NCBI GenBank assembly: GCA_003249095.1
Contig: QBMS01000004.1
Location: 1 to 42,085 of the forward strand
Direction of reading: 5' to 3'
Length of the DNA stretch: 42,085 nt
Origin: Snowella sp.
Lineage (GTDB): Bacteria > Cyanobacteriota > Cyanobacteriia > Cyanobacteriales > Microcystaceae
The notes beneath the pieces were generated by a model, which worked only from the letters and a program-made list of their open reading frames with translations, made no database searches and was not told the origin of the DNA. Below, piece after piece: positions 32,411 to 41,905 of the stretch. A program made the translations under genes and the position numbers. Every line of letters starts with the position of its first letter. The stretch's first letter is position 1.

Positions 32411-32851
32411 ATGACAACCTCACTCTATGAACAAGATATTTTGTTGTGGGTAGAAGATACAGTAAATAAACTCAAAAATCATGACTTTACAAACCTAGAT
32501 ATTGATAATTTAATTGAAGAGGTAGAATCCTTGGGAATTTCTCAAAAAAAGGAATTAATCTCTCGTCTAATGGTTTTATTAGAACATCTATTAAAACGTC
32601 TTTATGTTGATCTTCCCTATAACTATAATGGTTGGGAACGTACTATCCGTAAACAACGCTCAGAAATTGATCTCTTAATTAGTCAAGTTCCTAGTCTTCA
32701 ATCTCGATGGGATATCAGTTTTGATGATGCCTGGAAAAGAGCTTTAGCTAAAGTAAAAAAGGAATATCGTCAGGTTTCCTTTCCCGATCGCTGGCCCTAT
32801 TCTCAGAGTGTAGAAACCATTTTAAATGACGATTTTTGGGAAGAAAATTAG
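32411..32851 (+). CDS. DUF29 family protein
   Basis: A 146-residue, full-length DUF29 protein: LYEQDILLWVEDTVNKLKNHDF, LDIDNLIEEVESLGISQKKEL, LLEHLLKRLYVDLPYNYNGW and ERTIRKQRSEIDLLISQVPSL. It is more like the DUF29 protein at 5.4 kb than the shortened one at 20.1 kb. AAGGAG lies 8 bases before the ATG. The function of the family is unknown. It is convergent with rel. Confidence 0.9.
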   Translation: MTTSLYEQDILLWVEDTVNKLKNHDFTNLDIDNLIEEVESLGISQKKELISRLMVLLEHLLKRLYVDLPYNYNGWERTIRKQRSEIDLLISQVPSLQSRWDISFDDAWKRALAKVKKEYRQVSFPDRWPYSQSVETILNDDFWEEN

Positions 32852-32893
32852 ATTTTAAAGAGCGATCGCGTTTAAATAAGAACCAACGACTGA

Positions 32894-35149
32894 TTAGCCG
32901 ACCTCTACCGTATTCACCCGCCGAAGATCCAGAATATCTCCCATATTTTTGATCTTGGCCATGATGTGTTCTAACTGTTCATGATCCTTAATATCAATTT
33001 GTAAACTAATCATCGCGGGTTTTCCCTTCGCAGTCTTGACTCCCGCATTACGCACATTAATATTTTGATCACTTAAACGAGATAAAATATCCTTGAAAAC
33101 ACCCACCCTGTCCAACGCTTCGATAATTAGATCCACAGGATAGGTCTGGCCATTGTCATGAATACGATTCCATTTCACGGGAATTAAGCGATCGCCTTCT
33201 ACCCCTTCCACATTAGGGCATCCCTGCTGATGAATAGAAATTCCTTTTGCCCCCCGCGTGACTACCCCCAAAATCGGTTGACCAGGTAACGGATGACAAC
33301 ACCCTGCAATATGGTAGAGCAGACCCTCTACGCCCGCGATGGGAGACTTCGTTCCTTTGCCTGATTGAGTCGATGGCGAAGAAGGATTGAGCGTCGGGAT
33401 CGTATGGGGTTCAGGTTGCTGGGCTTTGACGGTAATTTCTCTCAGACGATTAACAACATGAGTTTGGGTAATCTCTCCGTAACCCAAGCCCGCCAAAAGA
33501 TCTTCCACAGAATGATAATTGCAGCGTTCGGCCACTGCTTGCATGGGAGCGGACTTTAACAAAGCATCTAAGCCACTTTTTCCCAAATCTTTTTCTAATA
33601 ACTCCCGACCCCGAAGAATATTTTCATCCCGACGCGATCGCTTAAACCATTGACGAATACGATGTTTCGCGCCCGTTGTGACCGCAACATTGAGCCAATC
33701 CATACTAGGATGGGCATTTTTCTGGGTAATAATCTCAACAATATCGCCGTTCTTTAAAACCGTATCCACCCCTAACCATTGCCCATTAACCCTCGCTCCT
33801 TTCATGTGGTGACCGACTTCCGTATGGATGCGATAGGCAAAATCAACGGGGGTTGCACCTCTAGTCAGGGAAATAACATCTCCCTGGGGAGTGAAGACAT
33901 AAACATCATCATCAAATAAATTATGTTTAAGGTGATCCACATATTCCTGGGGATCTTTCATGTCGCTGGGCCAATCTAACAACTGCCGCAACCAGGTAAA
34001 TTTTTCATCCGCGGAGGTCAACTGGGTTGGGTTAGAATTCCCCGACTCCTTATATTTCCAGTGGGCCGCAATTCCGTACTCCGCAATGTGGTGCATTTCT
34101 AAGGTGCGAATTTGTACTTCCAAGGGCCGACCGTTTAAGCCCACAACAGTGGTATGCAAAGATTGATAGCGGTTGGGTTTGGGTAAACCGATGTAATCCT
34201 TAAAGCGTCCAGGGATCGGTCGAAAAGCATCATGAACAATAGCCAGGGCGCGGTAACAATCTTCGTTGGTTTTAACAATAATTCGTAGAGCCGCAATGTC
34301 ATAAATTTCTTCAAATTCCTTATTTTGCTGCTCCATTTTATGATAAATACCATAGAGATGCTTGGGTCGTCCCTGAAGTTCCAGTAACTCTACCCCAATA
34401 TCTTCTAGTCGTTTCAGGAGGGTTTTTTTGACCCGTTCTAAACGATCTTCGCGATCGCCTCTTTTTTCAGCTACTAGGGATTGAATATTACGATAGGCTT
34501 CAGGTTCTAAATATTTAAAAGATAAATCTTCTAATTCCCACTTAAATCGCCAAATTCCTAAACGATTCGCCAAAGGCGCAAAAATATCCTTCGTTTCCCG
34601 TGCAATGCGTCGTTGTTTTTCAGAAGAAAGAGACTCCAAAGTTCGCATATTATGAAGTCGATCCGCCAACTTGACCACAATCACCCGAATATCTTTGGCC
34701 ATCGCCAGGAACATCCGCCGAAAATTTTCTGCCTGGTGTTCAGTTTTACTGGAAAAATTGAGTTTAGAAAGCTTCGTCACTCCTTCTACTAAAACCGCCG
34801 TCTCTTTCCCAAATCTCTCTTCGATTTCTTGCACCGTAACCATCGTATCTTCTACGACATCATGGAGAAAACCCGCCGCAATCATGGCGCGATCGCCCCC
34901 CAAATCCCGAAGCAATCCCGCCACTGCAATGGGATGAATAATATAAGGTTCTCCCGATTTGCGATATTGCCCTTCATGCAACTCGTAGGCAAATTTGAAC
35001 GCCTGACAAATTAAACAAAAATCCTCGGCTTTGGGATTTGCCTGATATTGCTCCATACAATCCTGTAGCCAGCTCGGTAGTTCTATGTTGGGGGCTTGAA
35101 AAGTTGGAACAATGGTAGCCTGGTTAGGCAGAGTGGCGATGGCATTCAT
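32894..35149 (-). CDS. rel: Bifunctional (p)ppGpp synthetase/hydrolase (RelA/SpoT homologue)
   Basis: A 751-residue long RSH enzyme that makes and degrades the stringent-response alarmone. The HD hydrolase domain is intact (YIIHPIAVAGLLRDLG, then AAGFLHDVVEDT, near residues 70-110). The synthetase domain follows (YHKMEQQNKEFEEIYDIAALRII and PKPNRYQSLHTTVVG, about 270-370), then a TGS domain (DVYVFTPQGDVISLTRGATPVDFAYRIHT), a Cys-containing CCHPLPG segment and a C-terminal ACT domain (PVDLIIEALDRVGVFKDILS). Both activities should therefore be present. The gene is divergent from the PatD-like gene. Confidence 0.95.
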   Translation of the reverse strand: MNAIATLPNQATIVPTFQAPNIELPSWLQDCMEQYQANPKAEDFCLICQAFKFAYELHEGQYRKSGEPYIIHPIAVAGLLRDLGGDRAMIAAGFLHDVVEDTMVTVQEIEERFGKETAVLVEGVTKLSKLNFSSKTEHQAENFRRMFLAMAKDIRVIVVKLADRLHNMRTLESLSSEKQRRIARETKDIFAPLANRLGIWRFKWELEDLSFKYLEPEAYRNIQSLVAEKRGDREDRLERVKKTLLKRLEDIGVELLELQGRPKHLYGIYHKMEQQNKEFEEIYDIAALRIIVKTNEDCYRALAIVHDAFRPIPGRFKDYIGLPKPNRYQSLHTTVVGLNGRPLEVQIRTLEMHHIAEYGIAAHWKYKESGNSNPTQLTSADEKFTWLRQLLDWPSDMKDPQEYVDHLKHNLFDDDVYVFTPQGDVISLTRGATPVDFAYRIHTEVGHHMKGARVNGQWLGVDTVLKNGDIVEIITQKNAHPSMDWLNVAVTTGAKHRIRQWFKRSRRDENILRGRELLEKDLGKSGLDALLKSAPMQAVAERCNYHSVEDLLAGLGYGEITQTHVVNRLREITVKAQQPEPHTIPTLNPSSPSTQSGKGTKSPIAGVEGLLYHIAGCCHPLPGQPILGVVTRGAKGISIHQQGCPNVEGVEGDRLIPVKWNRIHDNGQTYPVDLIIEALDRVGVFKDILSRLSDQNINVRNAGVKTAKGKPAMISLQIDIKDHEQLEHIMAKIKNMGDILDLRRVNTVEVG

Positions 35150-35406
35150 GGCATTGAATAAAAAAAAGTAATGAAGGAAAGGCGATCGCGGAGAAAAATA
35201 AATTTGATGCAGAAAACCCGTTCAAAGAATTTTGCAAACACAAAAGTCTTCAAGCTTAACTGGATTCAGTCTATGTTCTAACATTATTTAACAAGACTCG
35301 TCCAAAGAGAGTATTCTATCTTAATAATTTCTTAAATAAGCCCGCAACGGCAATGGCAATAAAAATACTTTACTATAGGTAATACTGTAGCATAATTAAC
35401 TGATCA
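35150..35406. other. Divergent intergenic region of rel and the PatD-like gene
   Basis: A 257-bp region that must hold promoters in both directions. AATACT...TATAGGTAATACT near 35365-35385 could provide a -10 element for the plus-strand gene. One HIP1 site lies at about 35182. No operator was recognised. Confidence 0.4.
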
Positions 35407-35772
35407 ATGTCGCCTAAACTACATAGGGAATTAATCCAACAATTTCTCAATCGCCTAGAAAGTCTAGAGGATGCGGTACTTCTTCCCAAACCCAATGGTG
35501 AAGCCGTCAAACAGCAATTTCATGAAATAGAGCGGCAATTTACCGAAGAAATTTTGCCTATCTCCTTTGAAAGCGTCAAATCACTTTCGTTTGCGAGTAT
35601 TTGGGTAGGCTTACAAACAGAGATGCACCGCAACTTGCGATTATTAAAGACAGACTTTGCTTTCTTTGAATCTTCTCTCCAAAAAGGGAAGCCACCGAAA
35701 ACTACGCGTATTTGCCTCCAGATTGATCAAGTCATTGCCATGTGTAATTTCTTGTTAAAGGAAGACCTCTAG
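35407..35772 (+). CDS. PatD-like protein (heterocyst frequency control family)
   Basis: A 121-residue, mostly helical cytosolic protein: MSPKLHRELIQQFLNRLESL, an acidic middle, ASIWVGLQTEMHRNLRLLKTD, and a Cys near the end (AMCNFLLKED). Length, helical pattern and the WVGLQTEMHRNLRLL motif recall the small proteins annotated as PatD, which affects heterocyst frequency in Anabaena and also has homologues in unicellular species. The match is from memory and moderate, and says nothing about heterocysts in this strain. The next gene follows after 76 bp on the same strand. Confidence 0.5.
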   Translation: MSPKLHRELIQQFLNRLESLEDAVLLPKPNGEAVKQQFHEIERQFTEEILPISFESVKSLSFASIWVGLQTEMHRNLRLLKTDFAFFESSLQKGKPPKTTRICLQIDQVIAMCNFLLKEDL

Positions 35773-35848
35773 CCCGTCTAGGGAATTCTCTGCTTTTTGG
35801 GTAAAACTTAATTCATGCTGATCAAATTTAATTCAACGCAAACAATAA

Positions 35849-36166
35849 ATGATGGTTATTGAATGGCTCAAATTCCGTGTTCAACCAGAGGTTCGAGAAA
35901 AATTTGTTGAACAGGATCAGGCGATTTGGACAAAGGCTTTGGCAACTCAATCAGGATTTTTGAGCAAAGAAATTTGGATTAATCCTGATATTCCCGATGA
36001 AATTATTCTCGTCATTCGTTGGCAGACCCGTGAACAGTGGAAGGCGATCGCGCCCGAACTATTAGCCCAAACCGAAGAAATTTTTAAAGCAAGCATGGGA
36101 AAAGACTCCTACGAAATGACGGAAGCCAAAGAACATCACATCCGCAAATTTTTAAACGCTCCGTAG
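35849..36166 (+). CDS. TIGR03792-like cyanobacterial protein (ABM-type fold)
   Basis: A 105-residue protein beginning MMVIEWLKFRVQPEVREKFV, followed by IWTKALATQSGFLSKEIWI and IILVIRWQTREQWKAI. These features resemble the uncharacterised cyanobacterial family TIGR03792 and the dimeric alpha-beta barrel (ABM) fold found in small monooxygenases and stress proteins. The second Met at 35852 is an equally good start. The stop codon is supplied by the TAGGGGCG repeat that follows. No enzymatic function can be assigned. Confidence 0.75.
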   Translation: MMVIEWLKFRVQPEVREKFVEQDQAIWTKALATQSGFLSKEIWINPDIPDEIILVIRWQTREQWKAIAPELLAQTEEIFKASMGKDSYEMTEAKEHHIRKFLNAP

Positions 36167-36188
36167 GGGCGCATTGCGATACGCCCTT
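36164..36188. repeat. TAGGGGCG...CGCCCTTA hairpin repeat
   Basis: GGGCG (36167-36171) pairs with CGCCC (36182-36186) around a 10-base loop. It lies between the convergent TIGR03792-like and pdhA genes, so it could act as a terminator. It is related in sequence and position to the hairpin at 27031-27055. Confidence 0.65.
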
Positions 36189-36224
36189 AATTTATCCCAG
36201 TTTGACAAGATTCATCGGAAAAAA

Positions 36225-37259
36225 CTATTCATCTTCCGCAAAAACAAAGCGATAAAGTTCACTCGGATCGGGTTCTGGGCTACTTTCAGCAAATTTAACT
36301 GCTTCATCAATAATCGCTTGTACCTTTTTATCAACTTCCTTGAGTTCTTCCGAGGAAACCAAATTATATTCCGTCAAATAGGCGGCAAATTTTTGAATGG
36401 GATCCCGCGCTCCCCAGAATTGTTTCTCGTCAGGCGATCGCAGTTCGTCGGGATCGGCGAGGGAATGGCCGCGAAAACGATAGGTCAAAGCTTCGATCAA
36501 AGTTGGCCCTTCTCCTGCCCTGGCACGAGCAACGGCTTCTTCGGCAACGGAATGAACCGCTAATAGATCCATACCGTCCACTTCTACCCCCACCATATTA
36601 AAAACTTCTGCTTTTTTATAAATTTCAGGCTGAGAAGTTGCCCTTTCGTGGGCCATGCCGATCGCCCATTTATTATTTTCAACCACAAACAAAATAGGGA
36701 GTTTCCAGAGAGCCGCCATATTTAGACACTCAAAAAACTGACCATTATTACTGGTTCCATCACCAAAAAAACAGGCCGTCACGGAATCTGAAGAGGTATC
36801 TCCCAGGGCATCGCGACGATATTTACTTTGGAAAGCTGCTCCCATCGCCACAGGAATTCCCTCGCCAATAAAAGCAAAGCCTCCTAATAATTTATGGGGT
36901 TCGGAAAAAAGGTGCATTGAGCCGCCTCTGCCCTTGCTACAACCCGTTGCTTTCCCGAATAATTCGGCCATTACTTCTTTGGCGGGGACTCCTGCACTGA
37001 GAGCATGGACGTGATCCCGATAGGTACTGCAAACATAATCCTGATCCCGCCGCATGGCCCGAATAATTCCCGTAGAAACAGCCTCTTGTCCGTTGTAAAG
37101 ATGGACAAAACCGAACATTTTTCCTCGGTAGTACATTTCGGCGCATTTATCTTCAAATAAGCGCCCTAAGACCATGTCTTCGTAGAGTAGAAGACCCTTT
37201 TCCTTGGACATGGAAATACTCGCGGTATTGAATTCGGGTAGGATACGTTCAGCAACCAT
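36225..37259 (-). CDS. pdhA: Pyruvate dehydrogenase E1 component, alpha subunit
   Basis: A 344-residue E1 alpha subunit of the pyruvate dehydrogenase complex, which decarboxylates pyruvate with thiamin diphosphate to make acetyl-CoA. The ThDP motif runs from [20 protein letters not shown] to [11 protein letters not shown] (GDG followed by NN after about 27 residues). Also typical are [25 protein letters not shown] and [15 protein letters not shown]. The beta subunit gene is not adjacent, as is common in cyanobacteria where E1 subunits are scattered. It begins at ATG 37259, and is divergent from ftn2. Confidence 0.94.
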   Translation of the reverse strand: MVAERILPEFNTASISMSKEKGLLLYEDMVLGRLFEDKCAEMYYRGKMFGFVHLYNGQEAVSTGIIRAMRRDQDYVCSTYRDHVHALSAGVPAKEVMAELFGKATGCSKGRGGSMHLFSEPHKLLGGFAFIGEGIPVAMGAAFQSKYRRDALGDTSSDSVTACFFGDGTSNNGQFFECLNMAALWKLPILFVVENNKWAIGMAHERATSQPEIYKKAEVFNMVGVEVDGMDLLAVHSVAEEAVARARAGEGPTLIEALTYRFRGHSLADPDELRSPDEKQFWGARDPIQKFAAYLTEYNLVSSEELKEVDKKVQAIIDEAVKFAESSPEPDPSELYRFVFAEDE

Positions 37260-37588
37260 AACGTCTGTAGCTCTGTAAAAATAGATTAGGTTGTTAAGAA
37301 TTATCTCAGATTTATCAGCTAACTGGATCGAGCCAAGAAAATCTTTGCTTAATTTTTTTAGGAAGAACGGGAGATATTCCTGCGCAAATTGTCAATCTTT
37401 ACGTCAAAATTGCGCCAAATTAAAAATCCTGGGAAATTCACACAATAATCTTAAAATTAATGTTATAAATCTTAGATGCTACTTATCTTATTGATAGGAG
37501 TCTTGGCTCATGGGCAACTATCGGGAAATGGTTTTACCATAGTAGAGCTAAACTTCGTCTCCCTAATACTGTTTTGAGGATATCGACT
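37260..37588. other. Divergent intergenic region of pdhA and ftn2
   Basis: A 329-bp region containing promoters for both genes. GAGGA at 37576-37580, 8 bases before the GTG at 37589, is the ribosome binding site that fixes the ftn2 start. A tiny frame (ATG 37510 to TAG 37542, 10 codons) exists, but I have no evidence that it is translated. Confidence 0.5.
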
Positions 37589-39835
37589 GTGCGAATCCCG
37601 CTCGATTATTATAGGATTTTAGGAATTCCTTTGCAGGTAACAGAGGAACAGATTTCTCAAGCCTATCAAGATCGATTGGTTCAGTTACCCCGTCGTGAGT
37701 ACAGTGAGGTGGCGATCGCCTCTCGGAAAGAATTATTAGACAGAGCCTATAGTATTTTATCAGATGCAGAGCAAAGAACAGAATATACCCAAAAATGGTG
37801 GGGAACAGCTGAAAATGAGACACCAGAGCAAGCTGAATCCGTCCCATCGGAAAGTAATAATGAAGAAATTAATTCATCGACTGAGAATGATGACCTAGAC
37901 CCCCAATCCCCCTGGATCGAAATTAGTGATCCTCAATTAATAGGAGCCTTACTGATTTTTCAAGAATTAGGGGAATACGAACTGATTGGTCAGTATGGAG
38001 AGTTAGCGCTACGAAATTGCGATGATCCGACGGTATTTTCCACCAGTCGCCAGGATTTAGTCCTAACCATTGCTTTGGCTAATTTGGAATTAAGTCGAGA
38101 ACAGTGGCAAAACCAGAATTATGAAAGAGCTTCTTTTTTTGGGGTCAAGGCTCTGGCCTGGTTGCAGGAAGAAAATCTTCATCCCACTATTCAACAGGAA
38201 ATCCGCAATGAACTTTATCGCCTACGTCCCTACCGTATTCTGGAAAAGTTAACCTTGAGCCAGGATGACAATAGCGATGCCGTAGGCACACTTCGTGACC
38301 GCGACCAGGGATTACAACTTCTCAAGGAAATGATCCAGGATCGTCGAGGCATTGAAGGACGGGGGAATGATCGGTCTGGGTTAGGAACTGATGACTTTCT
38401 ACGCTTTGTTCAACAATTGCGGAATCATCTCACGGTGGATGAACAACTCTCCTTGTTTGTTCAAGAGTCCGAACGGCCTTCCGTCGCCGCCAGCTATTTG
38501 GCTAGTTACGCCCTGATCGCTAAAGGTTTTTCCCAAAGAAAACCAAGTTACCTCATCCAGTGCCAAAGTTTGTTAAATAAATTTAAAAATCGTCAGGATA
38601 CTGGACTTGAAGAGGCAATTTGTGCTTTATTATTAGGACAGACCCAATTGGCTAATCAATCCCTCGAAAAAAGTCAGGATCAAAAAGCACTCACCTTTAT
38701 TCAACAGCGATCCGAAGGGTCTCCCGATCTGTTGCCTGGACTTTGTTCCTACGGAGAAAGTTGGCTACAAACTGAGATTTTTCCGCATTTTCGAGATTTA
38801 GTCGATCAAACAGCATCCCTAGAAGACTATTTTTCCGATGCGGATGTCCAGATCTATTTAGAAACTCTCTCCCCCGATGCTCCCACACCCTATTTTTCCG
38901 TGCATCCCCCCACAGATTTGGAATCTCCCATGGCTAGAAATCTAGCAGAATATCACAATACGCGAAGTGAAGATGTCCCGCCCCGAAAACGGCGTGCTGA
39001 TTTTCGTCGTTCTCGGTCTGCTCGTCATGCTTCGGAATCGAATGGAAAAACGGGTACGGCGACGCTTACTCCTCTGGGTGACGTGGCTGACGGCGATATG
39101 GTTTCCTCGGTTGAAGGTTATTGGCCTAATCCAGCAGAGTCTCTTCTTACTCCGAAATTTCCCCCTCTTACCGCCGATCCACTGGATTTAACTGAGCAAA
39201 AAGACCCCGAACCCCGTAGAAAAAGAAAGCGTAAACGCAAAACGGTCATTAATCCTGTGCGCCTTGGAACCGTCGTTTTGTCGGGTTTGGTCATCGTGGG
39301 ATTGGGAATTTTTGGAATTCAATCCATGCGATCGCCTTTGAATGCCTTGCAAGGGGATCAATTAAATATTCAATTAAACCAAGCTCCCCTTGAATTTCCT
39401 AGTACGGCTTCTGCGACGGCTCATCTAATCCCCAAGGGAGAGTTAACTAATGATGTGGCTTCTGGGGTCATTGAGAGCTGGTTATCGAGTAAATCAAAGG
39501 CTTTTGGTCAAAATCATGACATTGCGGCCCTATCAACTGTTTTAGCGGAACCCCTTTTATCCCAATGGCAGGTTAGAGCGGCGCGGGACAAACAAAGAGG
39601 AATTTATCGTCAGTATGACCATAAGATTGAGATTAAATCGCTGAAATTTGACCCTAATAATCCCAATCGAGCAACCATTCAAGCTAGAGTTCAGGAAGCA
39701 ACGAAGTATTACAGGGACAACTCTAATGCCAAACCGACTAAATTAGAAAATGACGATTTGTTAGTGCGCTATCAACTCATTCGTCAAAATGATCAATGGC
39801 GGATTATAGCGATCGCCGTAGAATCTTCCCGTTAG
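37589..39835 (+). CDS. ftn2: Cell division protein Ftn2/ZipN (ARC6 homologue)
   Basis: A 748-residue cyanobacterial ARC6 orthologue that tethers FtsZ to the membrane and organises the divisome. It starts with a DnaJ-like domain (VRIPLDYYRILGIPLQVTEE and RKELLDRAYSILSDAEQRTEY), followed by a long helical cytoplasmic region. Before the membrane helix lies a very basic stop (RRKRKRKRKT), then VVLSGLVIVGLGIFGIQ near residue 570. The C-terminal periplasmic IMS/DUF4101 domain follows (VIESWLSSKSKAFGQNHDI, then RQYDHKIEIKSLKFD and IRQNDQWRIIAIAVE). I choose GTG 37589 over TTG 37574 because the TTG overlaps the GAGGA ribosome site. Confidence 0.92.
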   Translation: MRIPLDYYRILGIPLQVTEEQISQAYQDRLVQLPRREYSEVAIASRKELLDRAYSILSDAEQRTEYTQKWWGTAENETPEQAESVPSESNNEEINSSTENDDLDPQSPWIEISDPQLIGALLIFQELGEYELIGQYGELALRNCDDPTVFSTSRQDLVLTIALANLELSREQWQNQNYERASFFGVKALAWLQEENLHPTIQQEIRNELYRLRPYRILEKLTLSQDDNSDAVGTLRDRDQGLQLLKEMIQDRRGIEGRGNDRSGLGTDDFLRFVQQLRNHLTVDEQLSLFVQESERPSVAASYLASYALIAKGFSQRKPSYLIQCQSLLNKFKNRQDTGLEEAICALLLGQTQLANQSLEKSQDQKALTFIQQRSEGSPDLLPGLCSYGESWLQTEIFPHFRDLVDQTASLEDYFSDADVQIYLETLSPDAPTPYFSVHPPTDLESPMARNLAEYHNTRSEDVPPRKRRADFRRSRSARHASESNGKTGTATLTPLGDVADGDMVSSVEGYWPNPAESLLTPKFPPLTADPLDLTEQKDPEPRRKRKRKRKTVINPVRLGTVVLSGLVIVGLGIFGIQSMRSPLNALQGDQLNIQLNQAPLEFPSTASATAHLIPKGELTNDVASGVIESWLSSKSKAFGQNHDIAALSTVLAEPLLSQWQVRAARDKQRGIYRQYDHKIEIKSLKFDPNNPNRATIQARVQEATKYYRDNSNAKPTKLENDDLLVRYQLIRQNDQWRIIAIAVESSR

Positions 39836-41724
39836 GAAGGGTGAGAAATGAGATAATTGGAGATAGACCCCTTCATCATGCGCTAATTTTGACTTCATCT
39901 GTTTTTGCTTCCTACTTTCCCCTTGCCGCGATCGCAACGACTCCCCAGGCGGCTCTGACCCTTGCTCCCCTTTGTCAAAGTATGGGCGCGACTTTATATG
40001 TGCCTGAAACTTTATCTGGGATAGAAAATGCAACGTTCTATTCAGGCAATTTAAAAGATTATTTAAGTCAAATTTGGGGACAGCATAAAGCCTTAATTTT
40101 TGGTTTGGCAACGGGGGCGGTTGTTCGTTTAATTGCACCTTTGTTGCAGGATAAAGCCACTGATCCCGCCATCTTAGTCATTGATCCCCAGGGGAAATTT
40201 GTGATTAGTTTATGCGGTGGTCATCAAGGAGGAGCCGACCAGTTAACTCGTTTAATTGCTACTCAATTTGATGCAACGCCCATTTTAACGGGAGCCGCTA
40301 ATGACTTGAATTTACCCGCCATTGATCTTTTAGGAACACCTTTGGGCTGGAAAAAAGGAGCAGGAGATTGGACAGGGGTGAGTGCGGTTTTGGCTCGAAA
40401 AGAAAAAATCCAAGTGATTCAAGACGCAGGAAGCTTATTTTGGCAAAAACAGTTACCCGCCGATCATCCATTTAGTTTTGATCCCTCGGAACTGCAACCT
40501 CAAGCCAGAATTTGGATTAGTGCGACACAAAGAAATTTTGCGACCCAATCTGATTTTCCGAAAGTGCAATGGCATCCCCGTGTTCTCTGGGTGGGAATTG
40601 GCTGTATTCGCGGAACTTCTCAACAATTTATCAGTAACGCTATCACCCAAGTTTTTCAACAACAGCACTTATCCCAAGACGCGATCGCGGGCCTAGCAAC
40701 CATTGATATCAAGGCGGATGAAATTGGATTATTAGCGTATTGCCAAATCCATCATTTATCCCTAAAAACCTTTACTTCAGAGATTTTAAATCAAGAAGTT
40801 GTCCCCACTCCCTCCGAGGTGGTTTATGAAGAAGTCGGGACTGCTAGTGTCGCGGAGGCATCGGCCCTTTGTGCCGCGAAAAAATACGGTGAAACCCAAC
40901 TTTTAGTGACTAAACAAATTATTAAAAGTCAAGAAGAGGCAGTGACGATCGCGATCGCCCAATCTGCGGTGGAATATCTAGATAAAACAGGAGCATTATG
41001 GTTAATTGGCACTGGGCCAGGAGCCTTAGAACAAATGACTAGTGCGGCAAAAACAGCGATTAGTCAAGCCGATGTGATTATTGGTTATTCCCTTTATTTA
41101 GATCTGATTGAACCGTTAAAACGACCAGGGCAAATCATTGAATCTTTTCCCATTACCCAGGAGCGTCAACGGGCAAAAAGAGCCATAGAATTAGCCAAAT
41201 GGGGACTCAAAGTTGCTGTTATTTCTTCAGGCGATTGCGGTATTTATGGTATGGCGGGTTTAGTCTTAGAAGAATTACAAAAATCTGAGCAAAAAGACAA
41301 TCAGCCAACCGTTGAAGTGTTTCCTGGCATTTCTGCCCTACAAGCGGCGGCGGCTAGAGTGGGTGCGCCCTTAATGCACGATTTTTGTGCGATTAGTTTA
41401 AGTGATTTATTAACACCCAAAGCCCTCATTGAAAAGCGATTATTAGCCGTTGCTCAAGCAGATTTTGTAACCGCGATTTATAATCCCAAATCCCAAAAAC
41501 GAACGGAATTAATTGAAACAGCTCAAAGAATTTTTCTGGAAAATCGAGATCCCCAAACTCCTGTGGTTTTAGTGCGTTCGGTTTATCGTCCCGATGAAAA
41601 GATCACCATAACAACCTTAGAAAAGATGTTAGATTTTTCCATTGATATGTTAACAGTTATTTTAATTGGTAATTCTACAACCTATTATCAAGGAGGATTT
41701 GTCATTACGCCGAGGGGTTATTAA
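39796..41724 (+). CDS. cobJ: CbiG-CobJ fusion (cobalamin biosynthesis)
   Basis: A 642-residue fusion of two corrin-ring enzymes. Residues ~25-380 are CbiG: IFGLATGAVVRLIAPLL, VISLCGGHQGGADQLTR, WVGIGCIRGTSQQFI and DIKADEIGLLAYC, the cobalt-precorrin-5A hydrolase that opens the delta-lactone. Residues ~395-640 are CobJ/CbiH: ALWLIGTGPGALEQMT, VIIGYSLYLDLIEPL, VISSGDCGIYGMAGLV, EVFPGISALQAAAARVGAPLMHDF and AIYNPKSQKR, the precorrin-3B C17-methyltransferase using SAM. The upstream start ATG 39796 overlaps ftn2 by 40 bases. GTG 39841 or a later TTG are alternatives, because the first ~25 residues do not look like the family. No cobalamin riboswitch was seen. Confidence 0.9.
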   Translation: MADYSDRRRIFPLGRVRNEIIGDRPLHHALILTSSVFASYFPLAAIATTPQAALTLAPLCQSMGATLYVPETLSGIENATFYSGNLKDYLSQIWGQHKALIFGLATGAVVRLIAPLLQDKATDPAILVIDPQGKFVISLCGGHQGGADQLTRLIATQFDATPILTGAANDLNLPAIDLLGTPLGWKKGAGDWTGVSAVLARKEKIQVIQDAGSLFWQKQLPADHPFSFDPSELQPQARIWISATQRNFATQSDFPKVQWHPRVLWVGIGCIRGTSQQFISNAITQVFQQQHLSQDAIAGLATIDIKADEIGLLAYCQIHHLSLKTFTSEILNQEVVPTPSEVVYEEVGTASVAEASALCAAKKYGETQLLVTKQIIKSQEEAVTIAIAQSAVEYLDKTGALWLIGTGPGALEQMTSAAKTAISQADVIIGYSLYLDLIEPLKRPGQIIESFPITQERQRAKRAIELAKWGLKVAVISSGDCGIYGMAGLVLEELQKSEQKDNQPTVEVFPGISALQAAAARVGAPLMHDFCAISLSDLLTPKALIEKRLLAVAQADFVTAIYNPKSQKRTELIETAQRIFLENRDPQTPVVLVRSVYRPDEKITITTLEKMLDFSIDMLTVILIGNSTTYYQGGFVITPRGY

Positions 41725-41802
41725 TTTAAAATGGGAGAGTTTTTATTATTTTTTAAGTAAAGTTAAAATACGGAATTTTACCTTTAATATCATTAAGAGT
41801 AA

Positions 41803-41836
41803 GGACACAATAGAAGGACATAACCTATTATGTCGC
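41803..41836. repeat. Palindromic intergenic repeat, copy 3
   Basis: GGACACAATAGAAGGACATA followed by ACCTATTATGTCGCTAC. GGACATAA pairs with TTATGTC(G) (41815-41834), and the first GGACACAAT repeats the left arm of copy 1. It lies between cobJ and cyanoP. Confidence 0.6.
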
Positions 41837-41905
41837 TACTGCTATTTTATCGGTTATATTTTTGTGATATTCTAGAAATTGACTCCAGTTCTCACGTCTT
41901 CATTT

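Noticed and set aside
37510-37542. Ten-codon leader peptide upstream of ftn2
   Set aside because: Start codon and a purine-rich stretch are present, but there is no attenuator-like structure or codon pattern to support it.
39841-41724. Cobalamin riboswitch controlling cbiG-cobJ
   Set aside because: The gene overlaps or abuts ftn2, leaving no room for a leader, and no B12-box-like sequence was seen.
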